NCBI GenBank assembly: GCA_001969505.1 | Contig: LSSK01000186.1 | Location: 3,201-17,801 of the forward strand | Origin: Zancudomyces culisetae | Taxonomy: Eukaryota > Kickxellomycota > Harpellomycetes > Harpellales > Legeriomycetaceae | Length of the DNA stretch: 14,601 nucleotides | Direction of reading: 5' to 3' | In this document: positions 1-9,640 of the stretch, one piece after another | Numbering within the stretch: the stretch's first letter is position 1 | Layout: every line of letters starts with the position of its first letter | Program-made: the position numbers and the translations under genes | Notes under the pieces: generated by a model | The model's input: the letters and a program-made list of their open reading frames with translations, nothing else | Told to the model about the DNA's origin: nothing | Databases searched by the model: none

Positions 1-31
<31 letters not shown>
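1..31. repeat. 31-base poly-G run at the window edge
   Basis: The first 31 bases are all G, followed directly by ordinary AT-rich sequence. It is not a telomere-type repeat because no T or A breaks it into units. A homopolymer of this length exactly at an edge is most easily explained as a contig-end artefact, for example dark-cycle G calls in two-colour sequencing, but a genuine G tract cannot be excluded because shorter G runs are common elsewhere in the window. Confidence 0.9.
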
Positions 32-32
<1 letters not shown>

Positions 33-1189
33 ACCATTATTACTTTGCAATAATCGCCTTACAGGCTAAATATAGAATAACATTGAGTATTGGTAATCAT
101 AGTATTGCGTAATTGCGTTTCCATAGTAATCTTTCTAGGCGGAATATACACCCTGTTTTTACGATAATATACTCATCTTGACTTTTTTGTGTTGTGATAC
201 CATTATTCGTCTATTTGTTTCCGCTTTCTACTGGACATGCTATTCAGGTTACCAGTACTAATGAAAGCAAGAGAGAATTCAGGATAGATGCGCATACTTT
301 CATTTCAACTTGTTTTCAAAGAAAAATAAAAGAAACACTGACAAATGCTATACATGGATCAATTATACATGATATATTAAAAATATTTAAAACCCGTCTA
401 AATTTGTCACAAAAAAATGTAACGCCGTGATAAAACACCATTTATGACTATGATACATCTTATTTTGACGCTAATATGTAGTCATGCAAGGGTGAAGAAA
501 AAGTGGAAAAGGCTATGACAATAGTAAAATGTGTATTTATAGATGCTACAGCCACAGTTGGGAAATAATGTACTCGGTGATTCATGGCTAATGTTATCAT
601 CTGCTTTGGGTGCTAGATACGCTCTTGATACATGACAATTTTAAATATATGCGTTTTTTGATCGCTGCCCAAAACACTGTTATTTTAACGCCAGCACTGT
701 GGATTCCAGTAAAATACAAAAATACTTGAATTTCAGTCATTGCTTTTCATTTCTGTAGTTTATATACCTTGTATTTATCTGGAGCCATTTTGCTAAAAAT
801 AATGATCAAACATTCCGTTTCCTCTCAAAGAAAAAAAAAACAAAGTATAAGTGTGGTTAAGTTGATGATATGCTCTTGAGTACAAGCAAAACGGAGCTCA
901 GCGGCGTTTAAAAAACCTAAAGGAGTGAGGTTTAAAACACCGACAGCAAAGGGAGCAAATAGAGAAAAGAATCAAAAGAATGCTACCAAACAATGGCGTT
1001 TCAAAAGATAATTTACTGTATAAGAGATAAAGGTTAGTTTTAATGCTATATATGTGTGTAAACAGTAAAAGAAAAAAAAAGAATGTCAAAACTGTAAACC
1101 AAAATTCGTTTGCACTAAAAACATATTAAGAGCAAGGAAAAAAAGTAAAAAAAGAAAACCTCAGCAAGCTGAAAAGTCTAACAAGAAAA
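32..1189. other. Non-coding stretch, 3' flank of the 14-3-3 gene
   Basis: I find no supportable gene here. The best open frame (194..430, plus) starts with GTG, matches no family I know and has no strong splice context. The right part is probably the 3' untranslated region of the minus-strand 14-3-3 gene. A variant polyadenylation hexamer ATTAAA lies on the minus strand at 1039..1044, about 150 nt past that stop codon. No canonical AATAAA is visible on the minus strand between about 440 and 1189. Confidence 0.6.
1039..1044 (-). terminator. Candidate variant poly(A) signal of the 14-3-3 gene
   Basis: The minus strand reads ATTAAA here, roughly 150 nt beyond the 14-3-3 stop codon. This is a common variant of the eukaryotic polyadenylation hexamer. 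Such hexamers are frequent by chance in AT-rich DNA, so position is the only support. Confidence 0.25.
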
Positions 1190-2211
1190 TTATTCGGCAG
1201 GAGCATCAGCAGGCTTTTCCTCATCTGCGTTCTTGGTACCTGTATATCCTGACTCCTTATTTTCTTGCATATCAGAGGTCCAGAGAGTCAAGTTATCACG
1301 GAGGAGTTGCATAATGAGAGTGGAGTCCTTGTAAGAATCTTCAGAAAGAGTGTCAAGTTCAGCAATGGCATCATCAAAGGCCTTCTTGGCAAGGTGGCAG
1401 GCTTTACCAGGATCATTAAGAATTTCATAATAAAACACGGAGAAGTTGAGAGCCAAACCCAAGCGGATTGGATGAGTTGGGGCCAAGTCATCATCGGCAA
1501 TCTTTGAAGCACTTTGGTAAGCATCAAGGGAGTTCTGAGAAGCGGCTTGGCGTTCATCTCCTGACTCAAACTCAGCAAGGTAACGGTGGTAATCACCCTT
1601 CATCTTGAGGAAGAATACCTTTGACTCAGAGGTGGAGGCCTTTGGAACAAGGTGGCTGTCGAGGACACTCAAAATCTCGTTACATATCTCCTTGAGTTCC
1701 TTCTCAACCTGCTGACGGTATGTTTTGATCATTTCAATTTTGACTTCGTCGGCTCTCGGTTTTTCTTTATCTTCTATTGAAGATACAATACGCCATGAAG
1801 CACGGCGTGCGCCAATGACGTTTTTGTAGGCCACCGAAAGCAGGTTGCGTTCTTCAACGTTGAGTTCATCCTCCATAGTTGCAACTGACTTCATGTTTAC
1901 AACCATCTCTACACAAATTCATCAAATTATGTTACTAGTGTTTTATTGGTGCTAAATTCTCATCATCTACAGCTATTTTCCTCCTTTCTATATCTTCCCA
2001 CAACTCAAACTACTCAACAAACGTCTTACAACCATAAGAAAGTAATAATATTGGCAAAAGCTGAAGTGCAATAAGATTGCATTTCAAAAAGATTGAGTAA
2101 TGAGGTAAATGAAAATTCAAAAATGATCTAAATACTATCGTTTTACATACCGTCATAGCGCTCTGCTTGTTCGGCTAGCTTGGCTTTGTATATATGATTC
2201 TCCCGTTCCAT
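1190..2211 (-). CDS. 14-3-3 family phosphoserine/threonine-binding adaptor protein, two exons
   Basis: 14-3-3 proteins are dimeric cytosolic adaptors that bind phosphorylated client proteins and alter their location or activity. The coding sequence is complement(1190..1908, 2151..2211), giving 259 residues, normal for the family. Exon 1 encodes 20 residues starting [20 protein letters not shown]. Its donor is GTATGT and the 242-nt intron (1909..2150) ends in TAG. The join restores the conserved AERYDEMV helix. Signature 1 ([13 protein letters not shown]) spans residues 41-53 and signature 2 ([21 protein letters not shown]) starts near residue 213. The phosphate-binding residues are present: K49, R56, R129 and Y130. 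The first two match human zeta numbering exactly. The C-terminal tail is acidic and Pro/Ala-rich (about residues 239-259), as is usual and variable. A reading confined to exon 2 would start at an internal Met (22) and lose the dimerisation helix. The family call is near certain. The isoform cannot be named. Confidence 0.97.
1909..2150 (-). other. Intron of the 14-3-3 gene
   Basis: This 242-nt intron, the longest found in the window, has a GTATGT donor and a TGTAG acceptor. It splits a Glu codon after its first base. It is AT-rich and holds no open frame of note. Confidence 0.93.
2151..2211 (-). other. Exon 1 of the 14-3-3 gene
   Basis: This 61-nt coding exon is too short to stand out as an open frame. 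It starts with ATG at 2211, encodes 20 residues plus one base, and ends at a GGTATGT donor junction (intron base 1 is 2150). With the two bases AG at 1908..1907 it completes a Glu codon. The encoded start, including the AEQAERYD helix, is diagnostic of 14-3-3 N-termini, which settles the true start codon. Confidence 0.95.
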
Positions 2212-5200
2212 GTTTACTATTACTACTTAACTTTTATTCTCAAGTGATATATCTCTTGACTGTTTTTAATAAAAGAAATTATTTAAAATTTTTTTTAAAT
2301 GTTTACTTTCACTAAAAGAAGAAAAGGAATTTTATTTCTTTTCTCTACTGAGGATTCTTTTTTTTTCAAAATTGTCAATTCAGCATTATATTGTCTATAT
2401 TTTTTTGCTGACTTTTAGCCAATATTTATGCATGTCTTTAAATTTTTCAAATGATAAGTTGTTATTTAAAAACCAACATTTTATGCATTGATTATTGGTT
2501 GATTTGGTGTAAATTAATTTTTGCAATTCAGCAAAAGGTACTAACAATTGCAAAGAAAAAAAACCACAAAACAAAACAAATGATAAATAAACAAATTTAA
2601 CTAAACCAGGTATTACAAAGCAAAACAAATTGAAGTAAGGCATATGTGGGGTTTGAATTTGCCCACCCTGTAGCTAAATTGAAAAAAAAACAAAAAACAT
2701 TAGCGTAAAATAAGCTAATTGAATTTGATGCGAATAGACTGAATTAGTAATTCCAGCCTTGTAAAGAGCAGGAATGTGTTGAATTTTCTGCTTTTATTTC
2801 ATGCTTTGGGATTTCAAAGCAAAATAATTATTGGTTTTTCGCCATCCAATTGAGGGCTGGAACCATTACCCTAGAAAGTTAATCACAGCATTATGTCTAT
2901 TATGCTCTACAGATTCTCGTTGCTCGAATCCGTTTCAGTTGAAAAAAATACCATAAAATAAATGAGGAGAATTGAGGCAAAGGCTAGCAAAAATAGAGCG
3001 AAGTGATAATAATAAAAAACGATAAGCGTGATAAAAGCTATTTTCAGCACGCTAATGTTCTTATTTTAGTGAACGTGGTTTCCATTCCAAGCTGCAAAGC
3101 ATTTAATTGTGTAAACGGCCCTTATGCTTTTTTTTAGGTGTTTTGTTTTATTTAAACTGGGCTATTGTTTAGTCTTTTGTTTTGCTCTTTTGTTTGAAGG
3201 GTAAAAGAGTAAATCTCCATTCAGTAAAAGAAAAAAAAACGAATTCTAAGCAAAAACAAAACCACAAAACAAACTATAAGTGAAAAATAAAACCGCAAAA
3301 AATTTAAAAATAAATGATAAACCCACATGCTGTTTTAATTAAAATTAATGCACAATCCAACTTCAGGTCCAAGTTTTTTGAAGCGACCAAGCTAGAAGCA
3401 TGCTTTTTATCATAGAAACAACATACCACTAGATAGAAACAAATATGATGTTTTATATATGTGTATATCATATACAGGTCTTATTCTTTATTTGTACCAC
3501 TCTAGAACTTGTGCATTTGTTCTTGTCGAATGAATGTTTTAAAACTACCAATTTCAGATTGTTAAGAGCACGGAGAATACCGATTTTTAGTACTAAACAT
3601 CTGCTATAATACTGAAGCGTTTGTATTAGCTTATTTCCTCACCTGCATTTTGAAAATCGAAATGTAAAATAGGGATAAAAGGCCCTTTTTCCAACTTGTT
3701 AAAGCAGAGATGCATTTTAGTGGTTTGGTGCAAGTTTAAATGATGGAAAAGGTTGTAACTCTGGGAGAAGCACGAGGAAACAAGGTGAATACGGACATAA
3801 GTGGAACAAAAAGAGGAGATAAATCGCAACCAAAGACTTAGTATGATTGGCTGTGGTTTTTGCAAATTCGCTTTCTTGACCACAAGAAGTTAGCAAATAG
3901 AGTGGTGCAAAGATATAGTTTGCATGCATGAAATTTGTGTACTATGTTATTAGATTCCCGCCTCCACCCTTCTTTTACTGCTATTTTTCAATTTTCTCTG
4001 CTCTCCTCTCTGCCTCCCCTCCAATCTATCAATCCTTGTTTGCAAATTGTCATTTTCAAAAGATTCAAACACATCATTATTAATTGAATTTGATGTTTTC
4101 TAATTTTTTTTAAATGCAAAAGTTAAAAAAGTCTCAATAAACCCTAAAGTTGAAATGGGAAAAATACACATTAGAGGCATTATTGGTAGTGTTATATGTA
4201 AATTCTATTTATAATTATCAATTTTAATGCAAATTTGTAAATTAAACAAAAAACCCGGGCTGATTTACCAAATATAAGTAATAATAACTAACATAGCCAA
4301 TTAGTAAATAATAAAATGGCTATTAAAATATCACCAATTCATGTTGTCGTATAAAATAGAGGACAAAATTCATCAATTTGGTGAATCACCATGTTGTCAT
4401 CCAGTGATTGGGGTGGGAGCATGGCCTATCATTATATTAAAAAAAAAGAACATGATCCATATTTTGGTCAAAAAAAAGAGCACTTTTGGCTCTCACTTTC
4501 TTATTCCAGGGTTTTATCAGAAATTCAATTTGTGCATGTTTAACTGAATGCGCCAGCTTGATTAGTGGATACGGTGATACAAGAACATCATTACCAATAC
4601 CTGCCACTTAGGCTAAGAAAAAGAGACATGATCTTATAAAATAGTTGTGTTGGACTAGCTCAACAAAAAGAAGCAAATTGTGGACAAAAGGAGTACTATT
4701 CGGCTTTTCATGTAGCTTGACTACCCATCAGGTACAGCTCAGTTTTATGTCTATTACACAGATGTTGCAGATGTTCTCTTACAAAACAGTACTACTAATT
4801 CTACAAAAGATGTTACAACCCGAGTTCTAATATCTTCATATTTATGGTCGTCGAAAATAAATAGATCCCCCCTACTCATTCCGTATAGTTTTTAAACTTA
4901 AATAGTAAATATCGGGGTTTATATGTAAAACCAGATTCACTTGAAGTATTTCTGGCAGCACTCCACGTATTTTCAAGTAATGATAGCTTTGCAATCCAAT
5001 ACATTCTAACCTAATTGAAAGCTGCTAACAAAATCCAAGATAAACAAAAAAAAATACACAATTTTTGTTTCACTAGCCAAATCTCACGTAGATAACATTA
5101 TCGAGTGTACCAAGGACAAAAAAAGGTATCTTAAAGCACGACGTAGTGCACCCATTAAATCCCCCAAATAATTGCACAAAATGAGGGAATATACATATGC

Positions 5201-5535
5201 TCACATACAGTTTTTCATTTTCTGGAATTCCCAGTAAAACTGAACGCGATAAAATATTGTCCATTTTATAGCAGAATAAAAATAAAGAGCATCAAATTTC
5301 GAATTTTGAGCAGGATTGATTTTTAGATCCTCGCTATGCGCTAAATATGCATAAAAAGAAATAGAAACAAATAAAAATTGATGGCAAGATATTAAAGAGC
5401 AAAAAAAATACAGCAAATCTATCAAATAAGTAAACAATACTCCCAAAGTAGACATAGTAATGTATTCACGAGTCAAGATTCTAACATGCTGTTTATTTAT
5501 TGCCCTTGGAAAAATAGTTGGCATGACTGACGGGG

Positions 5536-5542
5536 CCAATCA
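5536..5542 (+). promoter_or_regulatory. CCAAT-box motif upstream of mevalonate kinase
   Basis: The motif CCAATCA, in the context GGGGCCAATCAGATGG, matches the core bound by the CCAAT-binding complex (Hap2/3/5 or NF-Y). It lies about 850 nt upstream of the mevalonate kinase start codon, farther than typical. It is a match by eye only and may be incidental. Confidence 0.2.
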
Positions 5543-5885
5543 GATGGAACTTTCAAAAGCGTCTTTTATTATATTTCTAGTAATGTAGATGCTGTACATG
5601 AACAATGAAAAAGAAAGGCATAATATCCATCAGCTCGAAACGTCCCAACATTATCCGCTATGACTGTATTAAAACCCCATCAAATCTTACTATGAGGAAT
5701 GGATGATCAAACTGACGCATACACTGCTTTTTATATATGAAGTTGCTTGATCATTATTCCCATAAAAAAACAGTTCAAAGTGGTATTAATTGATACCAAA
5801 AACACCCCCCCCCATGTTATTTGGGGTATGTACATGTGGTGCAGGGGCTCAAGGTGTTAACTCTGAAAGAATGAGCACTTGATAT

Positions 5886-6174
5886 CACATCCAGCATTGA
5901 GATATATTTAGCTGAAGTTCAATTTGATTTTTTCATGGCACTCTTACAAATACGAGTTTCTATGCAGGTGGAGCTTAAGTGTCACTCAACGCATGTATTA
6001 TCCTTTCTTTTTTGCGTTTTAGCAAAGATCCGTCCCTCTCCTTTCTCACTTTAAGATCTCAAAGGAAAAATAATTTTAATTTTTACTGGGGGGAGTAAAT
6101 GAAGTTGAGTCCCTTTGCTTTTGATTTCTGGTAAGCTCCCTCTCGATTTGCAACCCATATTCCACATCCAGCAT
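5886..6174 (+). repeat. Duplicated 12-mer CACATCCAGCAT upstream of mevalonate kinase
   Basis: The 12 bases CACATCCAGCAT occur at 5886..5897 and again at 6163..6174 in the same orientation, 277 nt apart. The second copy is 220 nt before the mevalonate kinase start codon. The flanks are not repeated. The word has mixed composition, so a chance repeat in so short a region is less likely than for an AT-only word. A transcription-factor site is one reading, but nothing in the sequence proves function. Confidence 0.35.
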
Positions 6175-6393
6175 ACACACTGGATTTTAAAAAATATCAA
6201 ATCTAACACTTATACAAAAAAAAACCCAGCGAGTTGAATCGAAATTAAGCTAACTATTTTCTTTTCGCTTTTTCATTTTCCAATTTCTCAGTACTTTCCT
6301 GGAGCTTGGTCACTTATAGTAGTACTTTAAGCTACACATTAATCGCTTGCTGCATTTTAGTTTTAACCAGGCGATTTTACGACAATATTCGAC

Positions 6394-6415
6394 ATGACAT
6401 TAAGTGGGGTTAAGC
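6394..6415 (+). other. Exon 1 (22 nt) of mevalonate kinase
   Basis: This exon encodes only MTLSGVK plus one base. It ends at a strong GTAAGT donor (6416), and the 79-nt intron ends in ACATAG at 6494. Joining C to AA gives Gln and leads into YFASTPGK, the start of the kinase fold. No in-frame ATG precedes motif 1 within exon 2, so an upstream start exon is required, and this is the only candidate I found with a matching donor phase. Confidence 0.85.
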
Positions 6416-8225
6416 GTAAGTACCATAAGATGCATTTCATTCTTACCCTAGATTTATCCTTGTTGAAAGACATAAACAAATTGTAAATACATAGAATACT
6501 TTGCCTCAACTCCTGGGAAGGTGATAATAACAGGCGAACATGCAGCGGTATATGGGAAGGTCGGTTATCTGAACAGCATTCTACATACTCGATTGAGTTT
6601 AAAAGTATTAATACTGGTGTATACAACATGAAACTTTTTTTAAAATTTGTTTTTAGGCTGTCATAGCTGCAAGTGTAGATTTGCACATGTATGTGTACTC
6701 CAAAGAAATCAAACCAAAGAAGATTCTTGTTGATTTTATGGATATTGGCTTCGAATTTGAATGTCCCACGGAATGCCTATTTGCTTTAAAGCCAGCTGGT
6801 TAGTATGCCTTTTTTTGTTTTGGATGTAGTAATGCTTGAAAGGTATTCGAAAACAGGGTGTGACATTATAAAAAATAATAGGCAAGAGTGAGATAGGACA
6901 TCCAGGCGAGATTGAAGAGTTAGCCAAGTCGCTAGAGACAAAAGGATTGATAAAGATACCTGAAAATACGGCTATGGCATCTGCTCTTTATGTAGTTCTG
7001 TTTTTGTACTCATCGTTGATTCCTGTTGAAAAAAGGTTAGCTATGCCACTTCACTAATGTTAACGTTTCGTACGCCGGAATACTATACTCGTAAAACATC
7101 AAGTGTTCTGATAGATATAAACGCATGTACGAATAAAAATAAAGGGATAGAGGTTTGGAGATCAGCATAAGATCCACAATACCGATTGGGGCAGGGCTGG
7201 GATCCTCTGCTGCGTATGCTAGTTCGTTGACAGCAATCATGCTACAAGCCAGCGGAGTAGTCGATAAAGCCACAGTAGACAGCGAGGAATTTCTGCAAAA
7301 AGTAAATGCTTGGGCGTTTAAAGCGGAGCAGGTTGTGCATGGAACACCATCGGGTGTAGATAACACTGTAGTTACATTTGGAGGGTTTGTCAAGTTTGAA
7401 AAGGACAAGTCAATTGTAAACATTACTAACAATAGTACAGACAATGGAGGTCTTGAGCTGGAGTTTTTGATTGTGGATACCAAAGTTCCCAAAAACACAA
7501 AGGCAATGGTCGCGGGTGTAAGGAAGAGATATGATGCAGCCAGAACCGAGACTGAGGCTCTTTTGAATCAAATTCATTGCATAAGTAACAAGCTTTTCTC
7601 AATCCTTGAGTATGCTCAGGAACCAAAATCTACACCTGGGGTAAACAAACCTCTTGGCGACAAATTGGAAGGTGTCGATCTGGACAATTTAGAGTCTGCT
7701 ATTTCAGTAAGTTCTTTTCTTTTCTTTTTATTAATTTATTTTTACTTGCCTAACTGGCCAACTATTCAAGTTTGGTTTAGACAAATATCTTTTAAAGAAA
7801 ATGAAAACATGTAGAAATGTATAGACGAAAATCATCTCGTGTTAGAAAAACTTGGAGTAAGTCATCCAGTTCTGGAACAAGTAAAGTCCATAGCTAATTC
7901 GTTTGGATTTGCATCCAAGCTTACTGGTGGCGGAGGAGGAGGGTGTGCACTAGTATTTATTTCGAAACATGGAAACAAGGCTGAAACCGAAGAGAACCGC
8001 GAATTGGTTATATCTAGTCTGGAAAGCAAAGGGTTCAAATGTTATCCGGCATTTCTGGGTGTAAAAGGTGTGCGGACTATTTCTGGACTTGAATTCCTTA
8101 GAAAGGACAGTAGTATAAGCAAATTTGTAACAAAAGACAACAAAAGTAGTGGTAATGATACTTTTGGGGTTTGGTTCAAAAGTTGTGATATTTCGGATTT
8201 ATCTAGTCTGTCAAACATGCTTTAA
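6394..8225 (+). CDS. Mevalonate kinase, six exons
   Basis: This enzyme phosphorylates mevalonate with ATP to give 5-phosphomevalonate, in the pathway supplying sterols, prenyl groups, dolichol and ubiquinone side chains. The coding sequence is join(6394..6415, 6495..6559, 6657..6798, 6882..7035, 7151..7706, 7815..8225), 449 residues, close to the size of fungal homologues. GHMP-kinase motifs appear in order. Motif 1 is PGKVIITGEHAAVYGK (residues 14-29), with the catalytic Lys at K16. The ATP-binding motif IPIGAGLGSSAA covers 138-149. GTPSGVDN follows, with the catalytic-base Asp at D198. Motif 3 is KLTGGGGGGC (348-357). Every intron is GT-AG and every join restores conserved sequence. The ATG at 6394 is preceded by an in-frame TAA. 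The final 45 or so residues after GVKGVRTI are divergent. Family call near certain; the six-Gly motif 3 is longer than the usual GAGGGGC type. Confidence 0.96.
6560..6656 (+). other. Mevalonate kinase intron 2 with unusual GTCGGT donor
   Basis: This 97-nt intron has donor AAG/GTCGGT and acceptor TTTTTAG. Removing it joins GEHAAVYGK to AVIAASVDL, as family conservation requires. Without splicing, the frame runs into TGA at 6628. The C at donor position 3 is rare, whereas introns 1 and 5 use GTAAGT and introns 3 and 4 use GTTAGT and GTTAGC. A weak donor could permit intron retention. Confidence 0.88.
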
Positions 8226-8347
8226 AGCCACTGACAATATATTTATTTCTTTTATTTTGACAGTTATTTTCCATTATGAATCTATTAATGTTATAAATTG
8301 AAATTAAAAGAAAGGGAATGTAAAAAGAGTAAAGAACTGGTGAAAGC

Positions 8348-8371
8348 GGGGGGGGAGGGAGGGAAGGAGGG
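8348..8371 (+). repeat. G-tract island, possible G-quadruplex
   Basis: Four G runs of at least three bases (8, 3, 3 and 3) are separated by one, one and five bases. This fits the standard intramolecular G-quadruplex pattern on the plus strand. It lies about 120 nt downstream of the mevalonate kinase stop codon and would be in the 3' untranslated region if transcribed. Confidence 0.6.
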
Positions 8372-8383
8372 ATATAGTTTGGA

Positions 8384-8389
8384 AATAAA
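8384..8389 (+). terminator. Candidate poly(A) signal AATAAA of mevalonate kinase
   Basis: A canonical AATAAA sits 159 nt past the mevalonate kinase stop codon, just after the first G-tract island (8348..8371). G-rich elements near poly(A) sites can promote processing in other eukaryotes. Support here is motif and position only. Confidence 0.35.
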
Positions 8390-8580
8390 AAAAACAGTAT
8401 TGAAGAAAGGTTTGTGTAGTCGCTTTGCAAACCTATATACAAAAATAGATGTGTTTGCAATCAATTATTATACAATAATAATAATAAGTATTTTTTTATA
8501 AACTCTTTGGCAGTAACCAAGGTAGAACAAAAAAAGCGGAACAGATTAAAGAAAAAAGAACGGTTTGCGGAAAAGTGAAC

Positions 8581-8618
8581 GGGAAAGGGGAAGGAGAGGG
8601 GAAGGAGAGGAGGAGGGG
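8581..8618 (+). repeat. G/A-rich island with several G4-length runs
   Basis: The plus strand has G runs of 3, 4, 4 and 4 bases plus several GG pairs, all within purine-only sequence. The last spacer is 13 nt, so a quadruplex is less certain here. Triplex (H-DNA) formation is also conceivable for a pure purine tract. Confidence 0.4.
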
Positions 8619-8705
8619 CAAATGAATGGAATACTAGGCAAGTTTTGTATGTAGGGTGAGGTGTTTACAAATTATTGATGACATATGCTGGGTATTGGTG
8701 TAAAA

Positions 8706-8752
8706 GGGCGCAGGAAGGAGGGGGGAGGGTGCAGGTAGGGGGAGGAAGAGGG
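8706..8752 (+). repeat. G-tract island
   Basis: Runs GGG, GGGGGG, GGG, GGGGG and GGG follow one another on the plus strand with spacers of 1 to 11 nt. Four runs (8720..8752) with spacers of 1, 8 and 7 nt approach the quadruplex pattern. Confidence 0.45.
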
Positions 8753-8818
8753 AAATGCGAATTTATGCTAGTATATTACATAAAAAAGACATTAGTTGGA
8801 TGATGTTTGTTCTTTCCT

Positions 8819-8850
8819 GGGAAGGAGGGGAGAGGGGAGAGGGGAGAGGG
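8819..8850 (+). repeat. GGGGAGA tandem repeat, strong G-quadruplex motif
   Basis: Three consecutive GGGGAGA units (8827..8847) are flanked by GGG on both sides, giving five G runs with spacers of 3 to 5 nt. This is the best quadruplex-forming sequence in the window. Confidence 0.65.
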
Positions 8851-8980
8851 AGACTTAATCTGTAATGGAATTGTGAATATGACGACATGTATGAGCTTTG
8901 CTTGTGTTTATATTTACTAATGTGGCCCGGTCGTTCTTTGGATATATAAAATAAAGAAAATGAAAACGAAAATGATGAGA

Positions 8981-9001
8981 GGGAAGAGCGGGGGGGGGGG
9001 G
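8981..9001 (+). repeat. G12 homopolymer with preceding GGG
   Basis: GGG at 8981..8983 is followed by an uninterrupted run of twelve G (8990..9001). Length polymorphism and sequencing error are both likely in a run like this. Confidence 0.6.
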
Positions 9002-9429
9002 AAGGAGGTTGGGAAGTTGGAGTAGCGGATTGTAAAAAGAATAATGCAGTTAGTTTATTTTTCACGAGTTTGGTAGAAAATTTACTGGCAAAAATCACGT
9101 TTTTATTTTGCTTTTATTCTTTTGTAACAAACAAGTGTTGGGAGGGGAAAGTTGGGAGATTCCTGAATGTAGCCGAATATAGTTGAAAAGAACTGGTACC
9201 AACCTTATTGATTAATGAGTTATGTATGTATTAAATGGGGAGATATTGTACTAGATTTGTAGAATTATTTTATTTTATTTTAAATAATGTATTTGGAGAA
9301 ATCAAATTAAAGTTAACGTAATTTTCAAGGTTGGTTTTTTTTTTATGGAATGACATCAAGTGATTTGCAATAATTTGCAAATGCCGGAATGAAGAGGTCT
9401 TATTAAAAGGTTCCAAAATTGTAGTGGAA

Positions 9430-9513
9430 GAAAGTAGTGGAAAGTGGAGTGGAGTGGAGTGGGAGGGATGAGAAGGGCTAAATGGGTCAATTATTAGAAA
9501 TAGTGGGGGGGGG
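9430..9513 (+). repeat. TGGAG short tandem repeat and G9 run
   Basis: Tandem GGAGT-type pentamers occupy about 9445..9460, followed by GGGAGGG. A run of nine G lies at 9505..9513. These are the last islands of the one-sided G-rich zone before the Dis3L2 leader. Confidence 0.5.
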
Positions 9514-9640
9514 AAGGTAAAAAAAAATAATTGTAATATCACAAATTATTGTCCAACATGTAAAGTTCATGTAATGAACAGGTTTTTCTTTCTGTAAAGG
9601 GTAAAAGGAACCAAATTGAAATTTCAACTTGCATACCAAG

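Larger units (their letters stand above)
2212..6393. other. 4.2-kb gap between divergent genes, no defended gene
   Basis: This gap contains the 5' flanks of the 14-3-3 gene (leftward) and the mevalonate kinase gene (rightward). Roughly 2250-3600 is low-complexity AT-rich DNA with runs of A and CAAAA-type words. A pyrimidine-rich tract lies at about 3955-4035. Short protein-like open frames occur on the plus strand at 4391..4543 (50 aa) and 4716..4895 (59 codons, no start codon), and on the minus strand at 5201..5524 (107 aa from ATG, with a hydrophobic central stretch). None matches a family I recognise and no exon chain could be built between them. A nine-base C run sits at 5805..5813. A decayed mobile element or a lineage-specific gene remains possible. 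Confidence 0.55.

Noticed and set aside
194-430. 78-codon plus-strand open frame near the left edge
   Set aside because: It starts with GTG rather than ATG, has no recognised motif, and no flanking exon could be linked to it.
898-1089. 63-codon minus-strand frame downstream of the 14-3-3 gene
   Set aside because: It is a Phe/Leu/Ser-rich translation of A-rich DNA in the likely 3' untranslated region.
2922-2932. GCTCGAATCCG, resembling a tRNA B box
   Set aside because: The flanks do not pair as a T stem, and no A box, anticodon arm or acceptor stem could be found at suitable distances on either strand.
3626-3929. Minus-strand overlapping frames, and a plus-strand frame in the same place broken by TAA and TAG stops
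   Set aside because: The minus frames overlap each other and match nothing known. The plus frame looks mildly protein-like but needs two stop codons ignored, with no splice sites to remove them.
5805-5826. C9 run followed by GGGG, a possible small hairpin
   Set aside because: Only four G:C pairs can form around a nine-base loop, and there is no gene or T tract nearby to suggest a terminator or RNA element.
7037-7626. Minus-strand frames antisense to mevalonate kinase
   Set aside because: They lie opposite the conserved GHMP kinase exon and are explained as shadows of it.
7707-7814. Read-through of mevalonate kinase exon 5 into following sequence as an alternative C-terminus
   Set aside because: The GTAAGT donor and ATGTAG acceptor remove it cleanly and the next exon carries the conserved KLTGGGGGGC motif, so it is an intron rather than coding sequence.
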